Assembly (NCBI RefSeq): GCF_000247695.1
Contig: NW_004624734.1
Location: 7,396,690 to 7,460,689, forward strand
Length of the DNA stretch: 64,000 bases
DNA from: Heterocephalus glaber
Lineage: Eukaryota > Chordata > Mammalia > Rodentia > Bathyergidae
Reading direction: 5' to 3'
Shown: in pieces, positions 41,546 through 53,207 of the stretch
Numbering within the stretch: position 1 is the first letter of the stretch
Layout: each line of letters begins with the position of its first letter
Position numbers and translations under genes: made by a program
The notes under the pieces: model-generated
Told to the model about the DNA's origin: nothing
Database searches by the model: none
The model's input: only the letters and a program-made list of their open reading frames with translations

Positions 41546-42044
41546 TTTTCATTGATTTTTTTGTTATGGTGATTGACCTCTCATATCCTTAGCCAACTTC
41601 TGGCTGCAATGCAAAAATTAGGCCACTTACAGGAATGTTGGTTGATGTTTTCATCTCTGTTAGTAGAACAAAACGGAAATGATGACAACACTAGTTCACT
41701 AATGATTAGAAAACTCCTTTGCTCCCTTAGATAATAGTTTTCAAATGCTGGGAGAGCATGTCTTCCATTTATGGGCCATTCACAACCCAGTTTACCCCAC
41801 ATTGGTTTTGGAAGCCTGGACATCCAACACAGCAATGTGAAGTAAGTAGAGTCTGGCAGTTTGTGGTGTTTATAGATTTCTATGGCAGAAACATCACCCC
41901 AGGGCTCTTCCCAGCTACTGCACTTGAACACACAGCTGGGGAGAGACCCGAGTGGCACATCTTACCATGGGATTTCTACCCTATCCATGCAAGATGTATA
42001 AATAGCCTCAAAAGCATAGATAGTGTTAAAATAATCGGGAGGTG
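41546..42044. other. Unique sequence, moderately AT-rich
   Basis: No repeat landmark; could be partly conserved. A minus-strand frame of 125 codons (41958-41581) is unrecognised. Confidence 0.4.
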
Positions 42045-42330
42045 ATGAGTTTTGAGTATTTCTTTTCTTTGGTTTTTAATAAACTTCAGAACAATTTTAA
42101 GTTCACACCAAAATTGAGCAGAAAGTATAGAGAGTTCCCAGATGTCCCTGTCCCCACTGACACTCATCTAATACCACACCAGGGTGGTACAGCGGTTGCA
42201 ATCAGAGGCTCTGCATGGACACAGCATTACCACCCGATGCCCGCAGTTCACACCGGGGTTCATGCTCAGTGGTCATGTTTGCTGACTTTTGACAAATGAT
42301 GACGCGTGTAGGACCATCATAGAGAAAAAC
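42045..42330 (-). mobile_element. Old LINE fragment (L1M-type)
   Basis: TTTTAATAAACTTCAGAACA, CAGAAAGTATAGAGAGTTCC and CAGATGTCCCTGTCCCCAC resemble an antisense L1M segment common in mammals. Subfamily not assigned. Confidence 0.55.
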
Positions 42331-43214
42331 GTTGCTATTCCCTTTGTTCCCACATAATTATTAAATTGTAAGTTTGCATAATTTAATTTAATGATTCCTC
42401 TGTTTAATAGTTGGCTCACAAAATTCCTGAACTTTTAGCAGTCGGTCCTCAGGGGCCAGTGCTTGTGGCCCCAGCACACCCTGGCATGGGCTCACTGTGG
42501 GCAGCTTCGTGTCTTCAGGTGGAGCTAGAAGTGCTCTGGGTACCTCTGAACTCAGAGCACCTTGTCACTGCATTGGACAGGGTCCTGCCTCCTATGTCCT
42601 TCCCCAGGGGAGGGAGGACTTCGTCCCCTGCCACTAGAGCTGTGAGCCACCAGGTGCCTGTCAGGACTGGCTGGTTTGGAAACAGGTGCAAGGCTCAGGA
42701 GCCCCACATGGGCAGCTGCACCCCATGGCTCAGCAGCAAGGGTGCTTCTCCAAGCCCCGTCCTCCCAGGTGTAGCCGTTTGTGTAAGCACATTCCTGTTT
42801 GTAGGTCGAAGCCCCAAAAGGCTTACAATAAAAATCAAGGACAATTTTACCTTGAAAAGGAATCGCTTAATTGGAGAGGCACAGCCTGAAGTTCTTCAGT
42901 TCAAGCTCTTGAGTGTTGTGCGTCTCTCAGGAGCTACAGCCCCTCCCCCAGCACACCCGCCTGCTGTGTTAGAGACTGCCCCACTGTGCACGCTGTGCAC
43001 GCTGTGTTAGAGACAGCCCCGGGCCTGGAGGGCGCCTCCTGAGTGTTCTGATTCCCCAGAACTCTGTCGAGGGCTGAGGTTCAGGTCAGCGGATCATACA
43101 GCCCACATGGCTGGGCAACTCTGGAACAGAGAGTTTGCCTCACCATGATGGGAAGCAAACTGTGGCTGCAACCCCGTGGTTCCTGAAATAAGAAAACCTT
43201 CCCGGGAACCAAAA
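42331..43214. other. Unique sequence, nothing recognised
   Basis: A 199-codon plus-strand frame (42411-43010) shows no domain. The short tandem GTGCACGCT unit near 42985 is the only repeat. Confidence 0.45.
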
Positions 43215-43380
43215 CCTAGCTGCTCATTCACCAAGCACTTGTGCAGCGCCTGCAGCATCTCGTGTACTGTTCTTCATACTTTCCACATGTGAATGCATTC
43301 AAATCTCATAAAATACATGCTACTGAGTAAATACATTGAGACCTCAGAAGGGTGACTGTCACAATTTGAACCCAGGAAGC
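43215..43380 (-). mobile_element. MIR SINE
   Basis: CACCAAGCACTTGTGCAGCG, CATTCAAATCTCATAAAATA and TTTGAACCCAGGAAGCCC follow antisense MIR. Confidence 0.75.
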
Positions 43381-43479
43381 CCAAACTATGATGTTGCCTG
43401 AAGCAGCAGAGAGCAGAGCCCCAGGAGGGCATGCTGAGAATTCAGGTGGAGTGGTGAGCGTCAACCAGGTCTTACACAA

Positions 43480-43800
43480 ATGCACACACAGACCCCCACA
43501 CACATACCACACCCACATACATGTGCATGCCCATGGCCATATAACACAGATGGATGCATAATCACACACATGCAAGAACACATTTGCACAGATATTTATA
43601 ACTGTGCACAGCACAACACATGAACACACAAAGGCACGAGAAGCGTAGCATGGGTCTACATGTGCTAACCACACATGTGAACATATATGCACATGGATAC
43701 ACTTGTGTACACAGTGCATGCTTGTGTACACATGAGCACTCCCATGAACACATCCAGAGGCATGTACACACACAAGCAGTCACACACACACATGTACACT
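43480..43800. repeat. Degenerate (CA)n-rich tract
   Basis: CACACA and CACATG/CATGCA words fill about 320 bp. Cys/His/Val-rich frames on the minus strand come from the repeat. Confidence 0.88.
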
Positions 43801-43884
43801 TGCTATATCTTCACCCTGGCCAGCATCATCATCAGATCTCAGCTTCCAGCTGCTCACTCCACTGGGGGCAGAGAGACATGGGAA

Positions 43885-43965
43885 ACTGCTTCTCTCTAAA
43901 CCTCAGCTTCTTCATCTGCAAAATGAGACTCGATTTTCCCTTGATGAGTGAGCAGATTCTTTCTA
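43885..43965 (+). mobile_element. MIR fragment
   Basis: CTAAACCTCAGCTTCTTCAT and CTGCAAAATGAGACTCGA. Confidence 0.55.
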
Positions 43966-44702
43966 AGCAGCAAAGCAAAAAATGTGTGAGCTAAAAGTGT
44001 GACCATTTGGGTCAGGAGTGAAGTACAGCTCCCGATGGACTCTGACCACCGGCAGTGGTGGGGAGGGTGTGTATTGGGGGACCAGGAAGCTGGGGCTCCG
44101 GGCGCCTGAAATGCTTGTGGTGAACTGGGATTTCTACCCAGGTCTCTGTCCTTGCGGTCATCACAGGCCCCTGAGGCTCTGAAACACCCAAGAGCCAAGT
44201 CAGGAGGCTCTTTCCCCAGCCCACTGTGTCTTCTCTTTGATCTGCCACCTCCAAGGCAGGGCCAGGCCTCACAGGCCAGCAAGCTGCAGTCCTTTAGCGA
44301 CCGTGGCCTCGGGAACCGTGGAAAGGTTGTTGTGCCCTGTGCGGCCCTTGATGAATAGTGAAGATCCTGCTCCCCTCCTCCTGCCACCCCCCACAACCTT
44401 CCATCTGCAGCACCAGGACAGCTGTCCCAGAAGGTGCCTAACATCTGGCCCCAAAAGCTTGGAAATCTGGCTTCAATTCCTGGCCTCACTGCTGCCTGGC
44501 TCTAAAAGGGCACAAAATATTAGTCGTGGGCAACACATGAGTAGCACAGAGCCCAGCATCAGGAAAGAGGATGAGCTCAGGAGTGCTGAGGAATGGGAAG
44601 TGTTGAGGGGTGGCGTGGGTAGCCATTGCACTCCCCTCTATATGTGCAGTAGGGGACAGTGACAGTAGCTTTGTTCAACTTTTTTGTTTGTTTGTTTGTT
44701 TT
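43966..44702. other. Unique sequence, GC-rich
   Basis: A 197-codon minus-strand frame (44489-43896) overlaps the MIR fragment, arguing against a gene. Confidence 0.45.
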
Positions 44703-44830
44703 TGAGATGGTATAATTCAGGCTGGCCATGAGCTCACTATGCAGCCCAGTCTGGTCTTGAATTTGGGGCAATCCTCCTGCTTCAGCCTCCTGAGTGCTGG
44801 GGTTACAGATGTGTGCTACCACAGCTGGCA
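44703..44830 (-). mobile_element. B1 SINE with internal duplication
   Basis: GAGATGGTATAATTCAGGCT, CTCACTATGCAGCCCAGTCT to GCTACCACAGCTGGCA. A (TTTG)n tail precedes it. Confidence 0.92.
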
Positions 44831-44964
44831 TGTTCAATATTTAAGAAACAATGCCAGCTGCTACACGGAGCCAGGGCAGGAGACAGAGCCAAAGAGGTGA
44901 ACTTCCAGCCTCAGGTCCCCAATGCTGGGATGGCAGCAAAGCATGAACAGAGCTGAGCTCCTAT

Positions 44965-45135
44965 TTGGAAAGGCAGTGAAGCCGGAAAGGCCTGAGCTTG
45001 AGTCTCAGCTTTGCCTCTTATTTGCTGGGAACCCTCGGCAAAATTCCACAGCCTCTCTGAGCTGTGCCTTTGTCTTTCATGAAATGGAGATAATTCCCTC
45101 TGCCTCTGAGCTATTGTAGATGCTAAGTAAACAGT
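44965..45135 (+). mobile_element. MIR SINE
   Basis: GGCCTGAGCTTGAGTCTCAG, TTGCCTCTTATTTGCTGGGA, TTTCATGAAATGGAGATAAT and GATGCTAAGTAAACAG. Confidence 0.78.
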
Positions 45136-45269
45136 GGTCCCTGGGAGGGTTGTGGTTTGCAGATTTCCCTTCATGGTGGCAGGGAATCTGTCCAGCTAGG
45201 CCCCAGGAAAACTCCAGACTGCCTGCAGGGGAGAAAAGCTCCAACAGCCTCCTCTCCTGCACTTGGTGC

Positions 45270-45830
45270 TTCGCTTACCTTTCTGAAAATTAAATTAAAA
45301 TTCAACAGTAGTGCCATTGTGGCTTGTACATCGCCGGTCCTGCCCCTGTGTAGTCTTTAATATCCACCGCTGACAGGATGGAATTAGCTGCATTTTTTTT
45401 GTTGTTTGGGGTTTTATTTCTGCTCTGACTTTCATTCCTCTCCACAGGGGTGTAAGCTGGTGTTTAATCCATCCTGAGACTACCTGGCCACTCTTCAGCA
45501 GGATGGGAAGGTGGCCGTAGCCCTTGTGGGCTGAGGTGAGCAGCGGTGACGTGGATCGGGCACCTTCTGTCGCTCTTCCCCATGGTCCGAGTTGTCCAAC
45601 ACGGCTGCGCAGCCGGGGAATCAGTGTGGAATTATCGTTAAGCCTCCTGATCATTATCCTCATTAGAGGTAACCGGAGCCTGGCGGGCCTGAGCGCAGCC
45701 CTAAACCCCACTAAGACGGGACGCGCTCGGGAAGAATACGCTGTGTGTAATTTAATAATCCTGGAAACAAGTCTGCATTCTTTTTTGTCTTTGGCCCAAA
45801 GGAGAGGCAATTCCTGATGTAGCCAGAGCA
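45270..45830. other. Candidate conserved non-coding block
   Basis: Repeat-free, with dense TAAT-type homeodomain words (AAAATTAAATTAAAATTC, TCCTGATCATTATCCTCATT, TGTAATTTAATAATCC) alternating with CpG-containing GC-rich segments (GTAACCGGAGCC, GGGACGCGCTCGGG). The mix is characteristic of developmental enhancers. Confidence 0.35.
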
Positions 45831-46599
45831 GTGGAACTGTGCCCGGTGGGGAGGAAGGCCAAGTGCTGGACAAGAGGGGCCGCAGGGCTGGGAGGCTCTG
45901 TTCCATTGCTGGGCTACGGTCACCTTTCGGTCCTCCTGTCCCCTACAGGTCCCGGTGGGCTCTCAGAACCTTCTAGAACCATGGTCCTCAAACCTTCTAG
46001 AAACTTCATGTGCATTGGAGGAAGGGCCTCTTTCTCCAGATCACTGAGGCCCCCATGCACCCCTTCAGGGCATCCTAGGTAGGGCCTCCAGCAAGCCCCT
46101 ACAGGGCGACTGCCTTCCCTTCGGGCCTCTGTCCCCTCCCACCAAGGCCTCACTCAGCTCCCTGGGCTCCAACATCCACCCTGCCTGACTCCCTGTCATG
46201 GTGTCCTGGGCACCCACTGTCTACACCGCAGGCCTCATCAGACCCCTCCCAGGCCCTCCCTGGCTAGCTTACCTGTCAGCCTGACATCCTGGGCTCACCC
46301 ACACCTGGCTGTCCCGGCCCAGGGATGATTTTGTGTCCCACACACAGAGCAGACAGGCCACAAAGACAGCTTACACCCTCACCTCTCCAGAGCCTCCCCA
46401 AGCCCAGAAAGAGAGAGAGAGAGGGAGAGAGAGGGGCAGGGAGAGATGATTTCAGAGGAAAAACTGGAGCTTCAGGGAAGTAAACTGACTTCACTCTAAT
46501 GAGGGCTGCCCAGGACGGGAACCTGGACCTTGTGAGGCAGAGCCTGGCTGTGTCCTCCAAGGCCCCATGGGGGAATTGCCCTCACCGCATCCCGTCCGT
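45831..46599. other. Unique GC-rich sequence
   Basis: Holds an imperfect (GA)n stretch at 46405-46445. No gene supported. Confidence 0.45.
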
Positions 46600-46885
46600 C
46601 CGTCCAGGCCTGAAACCCCAGATCTCCAGTGTGACTGTGTTTGCAGACAGGGCCTTTCCAGGGTAATTCAGGTAAAGGGACCTTGTGTGGATGGGTCCTA
46701 ATCCAACAAGACTGGTGTCCTCATAAGAGAGAGATCAGGACACGGACACACACGGGGGAGCCACAGAAGACACGGAGAGGGGGAGGGAGGCTCGGATGAG
46801 CTATAGCTGCTGACATCCTGATCTTGGACTCCAGCCTCCATCTCTGTGAGGAAAACTGGTCCTTGCTGTTTAAGCACCAGATAGG
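46600..46885 (+). mobile_element. MaLR-type LTR fragment
   Basis: GTGTGACTGTGTTTGCAGAC, AGGGCCTTTCCAGGGTAATT, GGTCCTAATCCAACAAGACT, GGTGTCCTCATAAGAGAGAG, ATCCTGATCTTGGACTCCAG give the MLT1/MST-like order almost in full. Confidence 0.75.
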
Positions 46886-48204
46886 TGAGATGTGTTTGGG
46901 GCAGCTCCAGCGACTAGCCGCTCCCTCCTGCTGTGAACACCCAGCCGAACCTGCCTGCTCCAGCCTTCCCTTGGTACCCAGGGGCACGCGACACCCACAG
47001 GTGGGGCTGTGACCTGGACTGAGGTGGTGCGGGTCTGTGGGGCAGGAGGCCCACGCTGTGGGCATCAGCAGGCATGTGCAGTGGAGCACTCGGCTTTCAG
47101 GACAGTCTTTCTCATGACTCGCTGTCATTACTCACTTACACTTTGCTCTGTGACATTAGCTTGCGTGTTTGAGGAATACTCCAAGTCCTTGGAGCTGGGA
47201 ATGTGGCTTCTAAAAGAACCTTTTGCATATTTCGTACACACCACTATGTATGTATGTATCATGTACAGGTATGCATGTGGGCATGCATCACAATTACTTT
47301 TATGCATAATTCATCCACTGAAAATTATATATCTGAGCAACTCATACATGACTGTATTTCCATCTTATGTATAAAGTAGCATTTCTTCCTCCTGTGTTTG
47401 TCATCAACTTACCAAAAAGGAAGGGGTACTTCTCTCGCTAGTTTTATTTTCCAGAAACCTGCTGAGACGCCATGCAGAGAGGTCAGGTCACTGGCACACG
47501 ACATAGACTCTGGCCTTGACCCTTGCAACATTGCCTTTAAAATGTTTTGAGTCTTATATTTTAGTCCTGTATGTCTGCCCTTGAAATGAACCAACTGAGT
47601 TCTGACACCTGCATGTGCTTGTCCTCCTGTGCGTGTGTCCCCATGTGTCCCTGTGTCCCTAAGTCCCTGGTCATAGGCTGGAGAGTGAACCCGGGTGCTT
47701 AATGAAGGCTGATGTTTTCTTTCAGACCTGGGTCCAGCCTGGTGGGTGCCGGCCTACTGAAGCAGCACGGAGGAAAGAGGACAATCCTCAGTGCAGAGGA
47801 GGTGGCTCTGGCTGCACCTGTCCCTGTGCTCTTCCCTCCAGTGTCTCAGGATAGTGGGGACCCTTGGGTCAGGAAGGTGCACACTGCAGTGGGGGGTCAG
47901 ACGTGGGCCTCCACGGGGGTGGTGGGGCCAGTGTCTTCGGCTACCTGGAGCACCCCAAGAGCTCTCCTGACTCTGCTCCACATGGGCAGCCTGGGCCCCT
48001 CTCCGATGTGGACACTGGGATCCCACCCCTGGGACTGTGGGCTCTGTTTTCGGTCCCACCCAGCAGAAGAGGACAGAGCCATTGAGCCATGAGGGACTGG
48101 TGGCAGGGCTGGGGGCAGTGGGCACCGAGCAGGAAGGGCCACTTGCTGGGGGTTGGGGGGGCTTTGCTGGGGGCCACATTTTCGCATGAACCTGGAAGAT
48201 AAGT
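46886..48204. other. Unique sequence, nothing recognised
   Basis: 47220-47380 is AT-rich with ATGTATGTATG words. From 47700 it is GC-rich with overlapping frames on both strands (up to 153 codons), none recognisable. Confidence 0.45.
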
Positions 48205-48610
48205 GTCTTAGTCACTTCTTTGTCACATGGACAAAGAACCCTAAACCCACAATTTAGAGGAGGAGAGTTTTATTTGGCTGTCTGTGTTTAGAGGATTCAG
48301 TCTGTAGTCAGCTGGCTCCAAGGTGGGAGGGCTATGGTGAGGGCCGGGTGGAGGAAAGGCACTTGCCCCACGGCGAGCAGGAAGCAGAGCAGAGGAAGGG
48401 AGGAGGCGCAGAGGGAGACACACCCTTCCGGGTCACTCCCTCTTCAGACCAGGCCCACCTGTAACAGCACATTCAGCCACAGATCCATCAGAGGATTGAT
48501 TAATCCACTGATGAGTACAGAGACCCCCGGTCCAGTCACCTTCCGGCACCCCCAGCACATGCATCTCTGGGGTACAGTCTCGACCTAAACCGTTCGGGGC
48601 GTTAGAGGGG
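48205..48610 (-). mobile_element. MaLR-type LTR, near full length
   Basis: GTGTCTTAGTCACTTCTTTG, GAGGAGAGTTTTATTTGGCT, GATTGATTAATCCACTGATG and CAGTCACCTTCC follow antisense MST/MLT-like LTR, the same group as 13968-14295. Confidence 0.78.
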
Positions 48611-50869
48611 GCACGGGCCATGCACCTGTGCCTTTCAGCAGCCCCTTGGCCACTGGGCTCCTTACCCCCAGGCGCCGGGCTGGGACCTGGCTCTCAGCAG
48701 AGGTGAGCGTGGCCATCTCCTCTCTGACCTCCAACAGGCAGGGAAACAGCGGGCCGAGGGCTCTAGCAATGGGAGTGGGTTGGGGCGGTCACTCAGGGGT
48801 CACCAGTGACCTTCCCAAGAGGGCTGCAGAGGAAGTGCCCATGGCCTGCAAGCACTGTTCCCGTGGTGCCAGGCCCTGCATGCCAGCCTTTGCGGTTTCT
48901 CTAAGGACAGTGTCCATTCTGAGCACCAGAGCATGGTCCTCGCCACACATGCCCGTGACAGCACCTGAGGCAGAAAAGCAATGCTCTAGCTCACACTGTC
49001 CACCGAGGCCACTCTGGCGTGGCCACCTGGGCAGAACAGGTCCTCTGTGGTTGTCACCCATTGTGCCCAATCTGAGGGTGGCTGTCGGCAGTGTGTCCCG
49101 GGCAGACGCAGGCAAGCACTTCCCCCTGGGGAGCATGGTGGAGGCCCAGATGCACAGTGGCCTTGCTCATTTCAGCGAGGTGGCTTCCCCAATGCAGGCT
49201 GTCAGGTGACATTGGTTTGTTCCTCAGGAGAGACCCCTGCCCATCCCACTGCCAGGCCTCATGTCTACTGGGACGATGAGAGCAGATGTGCTGGATCCTA
49301 CATGCCCACAGCATGGTGCTACACACATGCTGCAGAAGTGCTGTGAGACACCCAGAGCACCCCGGGGGCATGAGAGGGGACTTCCTGGAGAAAGTGATGC
49401 ATCTGATAAACCACTTGCGGCGTGGGGAACAGGACCTTTTGTCACAAGAGGCCCGAGTGAAGGACCTTTAGAAGGACTTCCTGCTGGGCATGCAGGGACT
49501 CAGCAGGGCACACATGGACCAGAGGAGGCAGGCAAGAAACACTGAGCCAGAGCCACTAGCAAGGTGAGATGGAGTTTTAGATGTCCAAAGGCCATGAAGC
49601 CCAGCAGAAGGATGAAGATGATACCGACGGAGCACACAGGGAGGTTGAGAGGCGGGTGGTGGAGGAAAGGATGAACTGGGCATGCGTGCTGTCCCCTGAC
49701 CAAGTCTGGCCAGCGCCTTTCCTGGCACCTGCTGGCTCCGATTGAGGCTGCCTTGTGTCGAAACTGAAGGACATGACCTGAGTCCATCAGTGCCCTGTCC
49801 CTGACACTCATGCCAATGGCCTTGCGTCCCCATCTAGGAAACAGGGAGTCACAGTGTCTATCTGTAGGATTGGCACACACGTGTGTGCCTGTACCACTGC
49901 GATCGCCAGGCAGCACCTGCACTGCTAAATGTCCCACGTGCTAGGTGCGAGGTGCGAGGTGCTAGGCTGCTGCTGTCCCGGGGAGAAGCACCCAGAGGGC
50001 ATGGCAGCTTGCTGAGGACAGGACCAGCGCAGTTAGTGCTGTCTCTGTCGCTATCCCAGCCCAGCCCCAGCGCCTCAGCTCCGAGCTGCCTGCTGTAGGA
50101 ACTGTCCACTCCTCGCTGTGCTGTGACCAGGTCCCCACGCTCGCTCTCTTCATCTCTTCCCTTTGTCCTTTCCTGGAGCCACAATGGGTGGCACGGTAAG
50201 GTCGGGACAGGCGAAGCCAGGGATCAGAGGGGAGGGGACGGGAGAGCCGCTGCCTGGAGCTTCCCAGCCACCTGGATGAACAGTGAGGGGCACACATCTG
50301 CAAAGAGGGGACCCCGACAGGAAGCCAGCACTAGACCTGCCCGGGCTGGGGCTTGAGGTCCAGGAAGGGGCTGCCAAGGCCACGGGAGACTTCTAAGGCA
50401 GAGGCGGTCCTGAAGCTGTTGGTCCAGGTGGCTGTTTGTCTGGGGCTGGGCTCTGAGTTTCCAGGCCCTTTCTTGCTCTCACTGGGGAAGGTGTGGGGCA
50501 GGGCCTGGCGGACAGTGAGTGCCAGCTCGGGGCAGGGGTGTGGCTAGGAAGCAGGTAGCATAGCTTTGGTGGGGAGGAGGACCCAGAGTCAGCTGCTGGG
50601 AGTCCACGTCCTGAGCTGGGGCCTGGGCCAACGTTTGACCTCTCAGAGCCTCGGCCTCCTGTCTCCAAGAGGGCCCAGGGTGCTGACAAGGCCAGGGATA
50701 CAGAGGTGGCCAGGGGCAAGTGGGGCCAGCTCCCAAGGAGCCCGGGGACCCCAGGCTGTGCTCCGGTTCCCTCTGCTCTTTCACTCCTTCCACCCCTTCC
50801 CTTCTTCCTGCAGGGAATCAGCCATCCCCAGGGTCCCCAGCCGCCAGCCCCCACCCCTGGCTCCCCTCA
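48611..50869. other. Unique GC-rich sequence, long and repeat-poor
   Basis: More than 2 kb without a SINE. Long frames (193 codons, plus, 48628-49209; 145 codons, minus, 49937-49500; 185 codons, plus, from 50566) have no recognisable domain, compete across frames, and the last runs through the (TCC)n tract and a B1. No gene supported. Confidence 0.45.
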
Positions 50870-50915
50870 AGGTCAATTCTTCCTCCTCCTCCTCCTCCTC
50901 CTCCTCTTCTTCTTT
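50870..50915. repeat. (TCC)n/(TTC)n tract
   Basis: About 12 TCC units then TCT/TTC, joined to the antisense B1 at 50916, so it is probably that B1's expanded tail. Confidence 0.92.
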
Positions 50916-51016
50916 TGAGACAGGCCTCACTATGTGCTGGTCTCAAACTCTGGGTGATCTTTCTCCCTCAGCCTCCTGGGTGCTGGGGTTGCAGTTGTGT
51001 GCTCAACACACCCGGC
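50916..51016 (-). mobile_element. B1 SINE, short form
   Basis: GAGACAGGCCTCACTATGTG, GGTCTCAAACTCTGGGTGAT to AACACACCCGGCT. Confidence 0.88.
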
Positions 51017-51350
51017 TTTCAGAGTCAATTCTAAGCCCTGGACCTGCCGGGGCTTCTCCTTGTCCTGCTGTTGGCCTCACAGCTCCTCTGCTGGTGGCAC
51101 CACCCGGCCACCTGGCCCTTTGATAGACGCCAGAGATCAAGCCCTGTCTGCCACCTCCAGCCCCGACCCTGGGGCCTCAGCTTACTGATCCTCAAAGTGG
51201 GGATGGCAGTGTCTGCACCTCCCCGAAGGAGGTCCTGGAAAGGCCCTGGCCGGTGCCTGCCTGCGGGGAAGCTCATCAGCTGCATCCGCCCTTCCCCGCT
51301 CGAGCACAGCGCCAGGCTGCTAGGGCGGCCAAGGAAGTGAGGCTCTGGTG

Positions 51351-51423
51351 GGGTGCTAGGAATTGATCCTAGAACCTCGTGTATGCAAGGCAAGCACTGT
51401 ACCCCTGAGCTACCCGCCAGCCT
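51351..51423 (-). mobile_element. ID SINE, diverged
   Basis: GGGTGCTAGGAATTGATCCT, GTATGCAAGGCAAGCACTGT, ACCCCTGAGCTACCCGCCAG. Confidence 0.82.
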
Positions 51424-51534
51424 CAGAGCAGAAGCTCTTACATGCCTTGGGCAGCAGAATTTTAAAGTACTTTTGTCCTGTCTTGGACAAAATCCTAAAG
51501 GGCTGTTTTTGACCCTCACATGTCTCTGAGGCAA

Positions 51535-51690
51535 CTAGGCCAGGGATTATTTATTCTCAGTCCACAAAAGAGAAAAAACAGCCTCAGAGAGGTTGAGTCA
51601 CTAGTGCAAAGTCACTCAGCCAAGTCCACACAGCGGGGCTTGGCCATGGGCTCTCTGGGCCCCCAGCCCAGAGCCCTTTCCCTTATACGC
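51535..51690 (-). mobile_element. MIR SINE
   Basis: TTATTTATTCTCAGTCCACA, AGCCTCAGAGAGGTTGAGTC, AGTGCAAAGTCACTCAGCCA match antisense MIR. Confidence 0.75.
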
Positions 51691-51984
51691 TCCTGCCTTA
51701 TGTACTTCCTCCTGAAAATGACTCAGCAGGGTAGAAATGCAGGCTTGACCTTTAAAACCTGAGGCCAAATATGGGGCCTGAAGCTGAAAAGATGCTCTTT
51801 TCCCAGCTTGGAAGTGACCCGGCCTAGTCTGTAAGAGAAGCAAGACATGAAAGATCTGATGGTCACACGGGGAAGTTCCGGCCAGAAACACCCACAAACA
51901 TGTGTCAGTCAACAGATCTGTAGGGTCGTCACCACACAGCAGTCTCGAGCTCACGGACCGGAGAGCGAGGCCCAGCGGAGGAAG

Positions 51985-52230
51985 GAGGGTGTGGGTGGGT
52001 GGCGTGTGTGATCTGTTGATTTGTGTGTGTGTGGTGTATATATGGGATAGTATGAAGTGGTGTGCTATGTTTCCCTATGTGATGTGTGTATGTAGATACT
52101 GTGTGTTGTGTATTTGTGTATGTACTTTAAGTGATGTGTGTGATGTATATATGTGATATTTGTGATGCACATGTGTGTAACATGTATGTGTGATGTGTAT
52201 GCTGTGCGTGTGTGCACACCCACACCCACT
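51985..52230. repeat. Degenerate (TG)n-rich tract
   Basis: GTGTGT and GATGTGTATG words over about 240 bp with interruptions. Confidence 0.88.
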
Positions 52231-52239
52231 TGTGTGTTT

Positions 52240-52780
52240 CCATGCCTGCTTCACAGTGTTTTCCTGCTAACGGTGACAAGGTCAGGGAGAAATTTTCTGT
52301 GACTAATTAGGTTTGAACTTGCCAGAGAGAAAGTGGACACTGCCAGCTTATTGTATGAGAGTGAAACAAAGTTTGAACTGGAGTGAACTTAATTTCCTTT
52401 GCACTGAAAGGAAAGAAAGATTAATGAAATATCCCCAAATCCATCCTGTTAGTTTTTATTAAATCAGCAAATGAAATTTAACCTCCAATTCTGTTAGAAC
52501 GTCCTTTCCTGTAGATTGGGTTTCAGCAAGTCTAAGTGAAATAGACACACTCCCTAGAACAACATTTCGATATGAAAATTGCATTATTGCCATCAACATC
52601 AGGTTACTAGGGAACAAACCACTTGGAAAACAATTAATTCCACAAGGAGCAGAATGACACATACGTTGCTTCAAATCTATATGAGCCGCAAGGTCCTATT
52701 ATGCTGTTTCTGTAAGACCACTTCTTACTGCTTTGATAGTATTGAAAAAACCAGTTGGGTTTTGTCATAGCAGTGTCAAT
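52240..52780. other. Candidate conserved non-coding block, AT-rich
   Basis: About 540 bp with no repeat landmark and many TAAT/ATTA and SOX/POU-like words (GTGACTAATTAGGTTTG, AAAGATTAATGAAATATC, TTTATTAAATCAGCAAATGA, AAACAATTAATTCCAC). No frame is coding. It has the strongest enhancer-like look in the window. Confidence 0.4.
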
Positions 52781-53150
52781 ACATCTATCTTCGAATAGAG
52801 GGGACAAAAAGGAGGGTAATGAGGACCGAAGACAGATACATGTGGTTGCTTTTAGAATGTACCCACCAAAAGGAAGGGCAAACTGAGCCTTAAGAAGGTG
52901 AAGTGCCGGCTAAGGTCGAAGCAGGGCTAGTCAAGCCCAGTATGCTAATTTGCCATTGTTCGAGCCGGAAATGCCTGCATCACTTCCTTCATTCATTGGA
53001 TGCAACAGCAAGCTGAATGCCACCGTGTGCCAGGTGCCCCGATGGTCTTGGGAACCCTAACTGGACACGTGCGGGTGATAGCTTCACCAAGCCTTCTGTG
53101 ATGTGCTTGATTACTGATTCCTGATTCCATGTGACCTGGAGCACAGCCCG

Positions 53151-53153
<3 letters not shown>
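52781..53153. other. Unique sequence, nothing recognised
   Basis: No repeat landmark. It may be a flank of the candidate block to its left. Confidence 0.4.

Positions 53154-53204
<51 letters not shown>
53154..53204. repeat. (GA)n microsatellite
   Basis: About 25 uninterrupted GA units. Confidence 0.95.

Positions 53205-53207
<3 letters not shown>

Noticed and set aside
49261..49560. Stretch with a helix-like frame (FLEKVMHLINHLRRGEQDLL) suggesting a retrocopy
   Set aside because: It is broken by a stop, has no extended similarity I can recall to any family, and frames on both strands compete.
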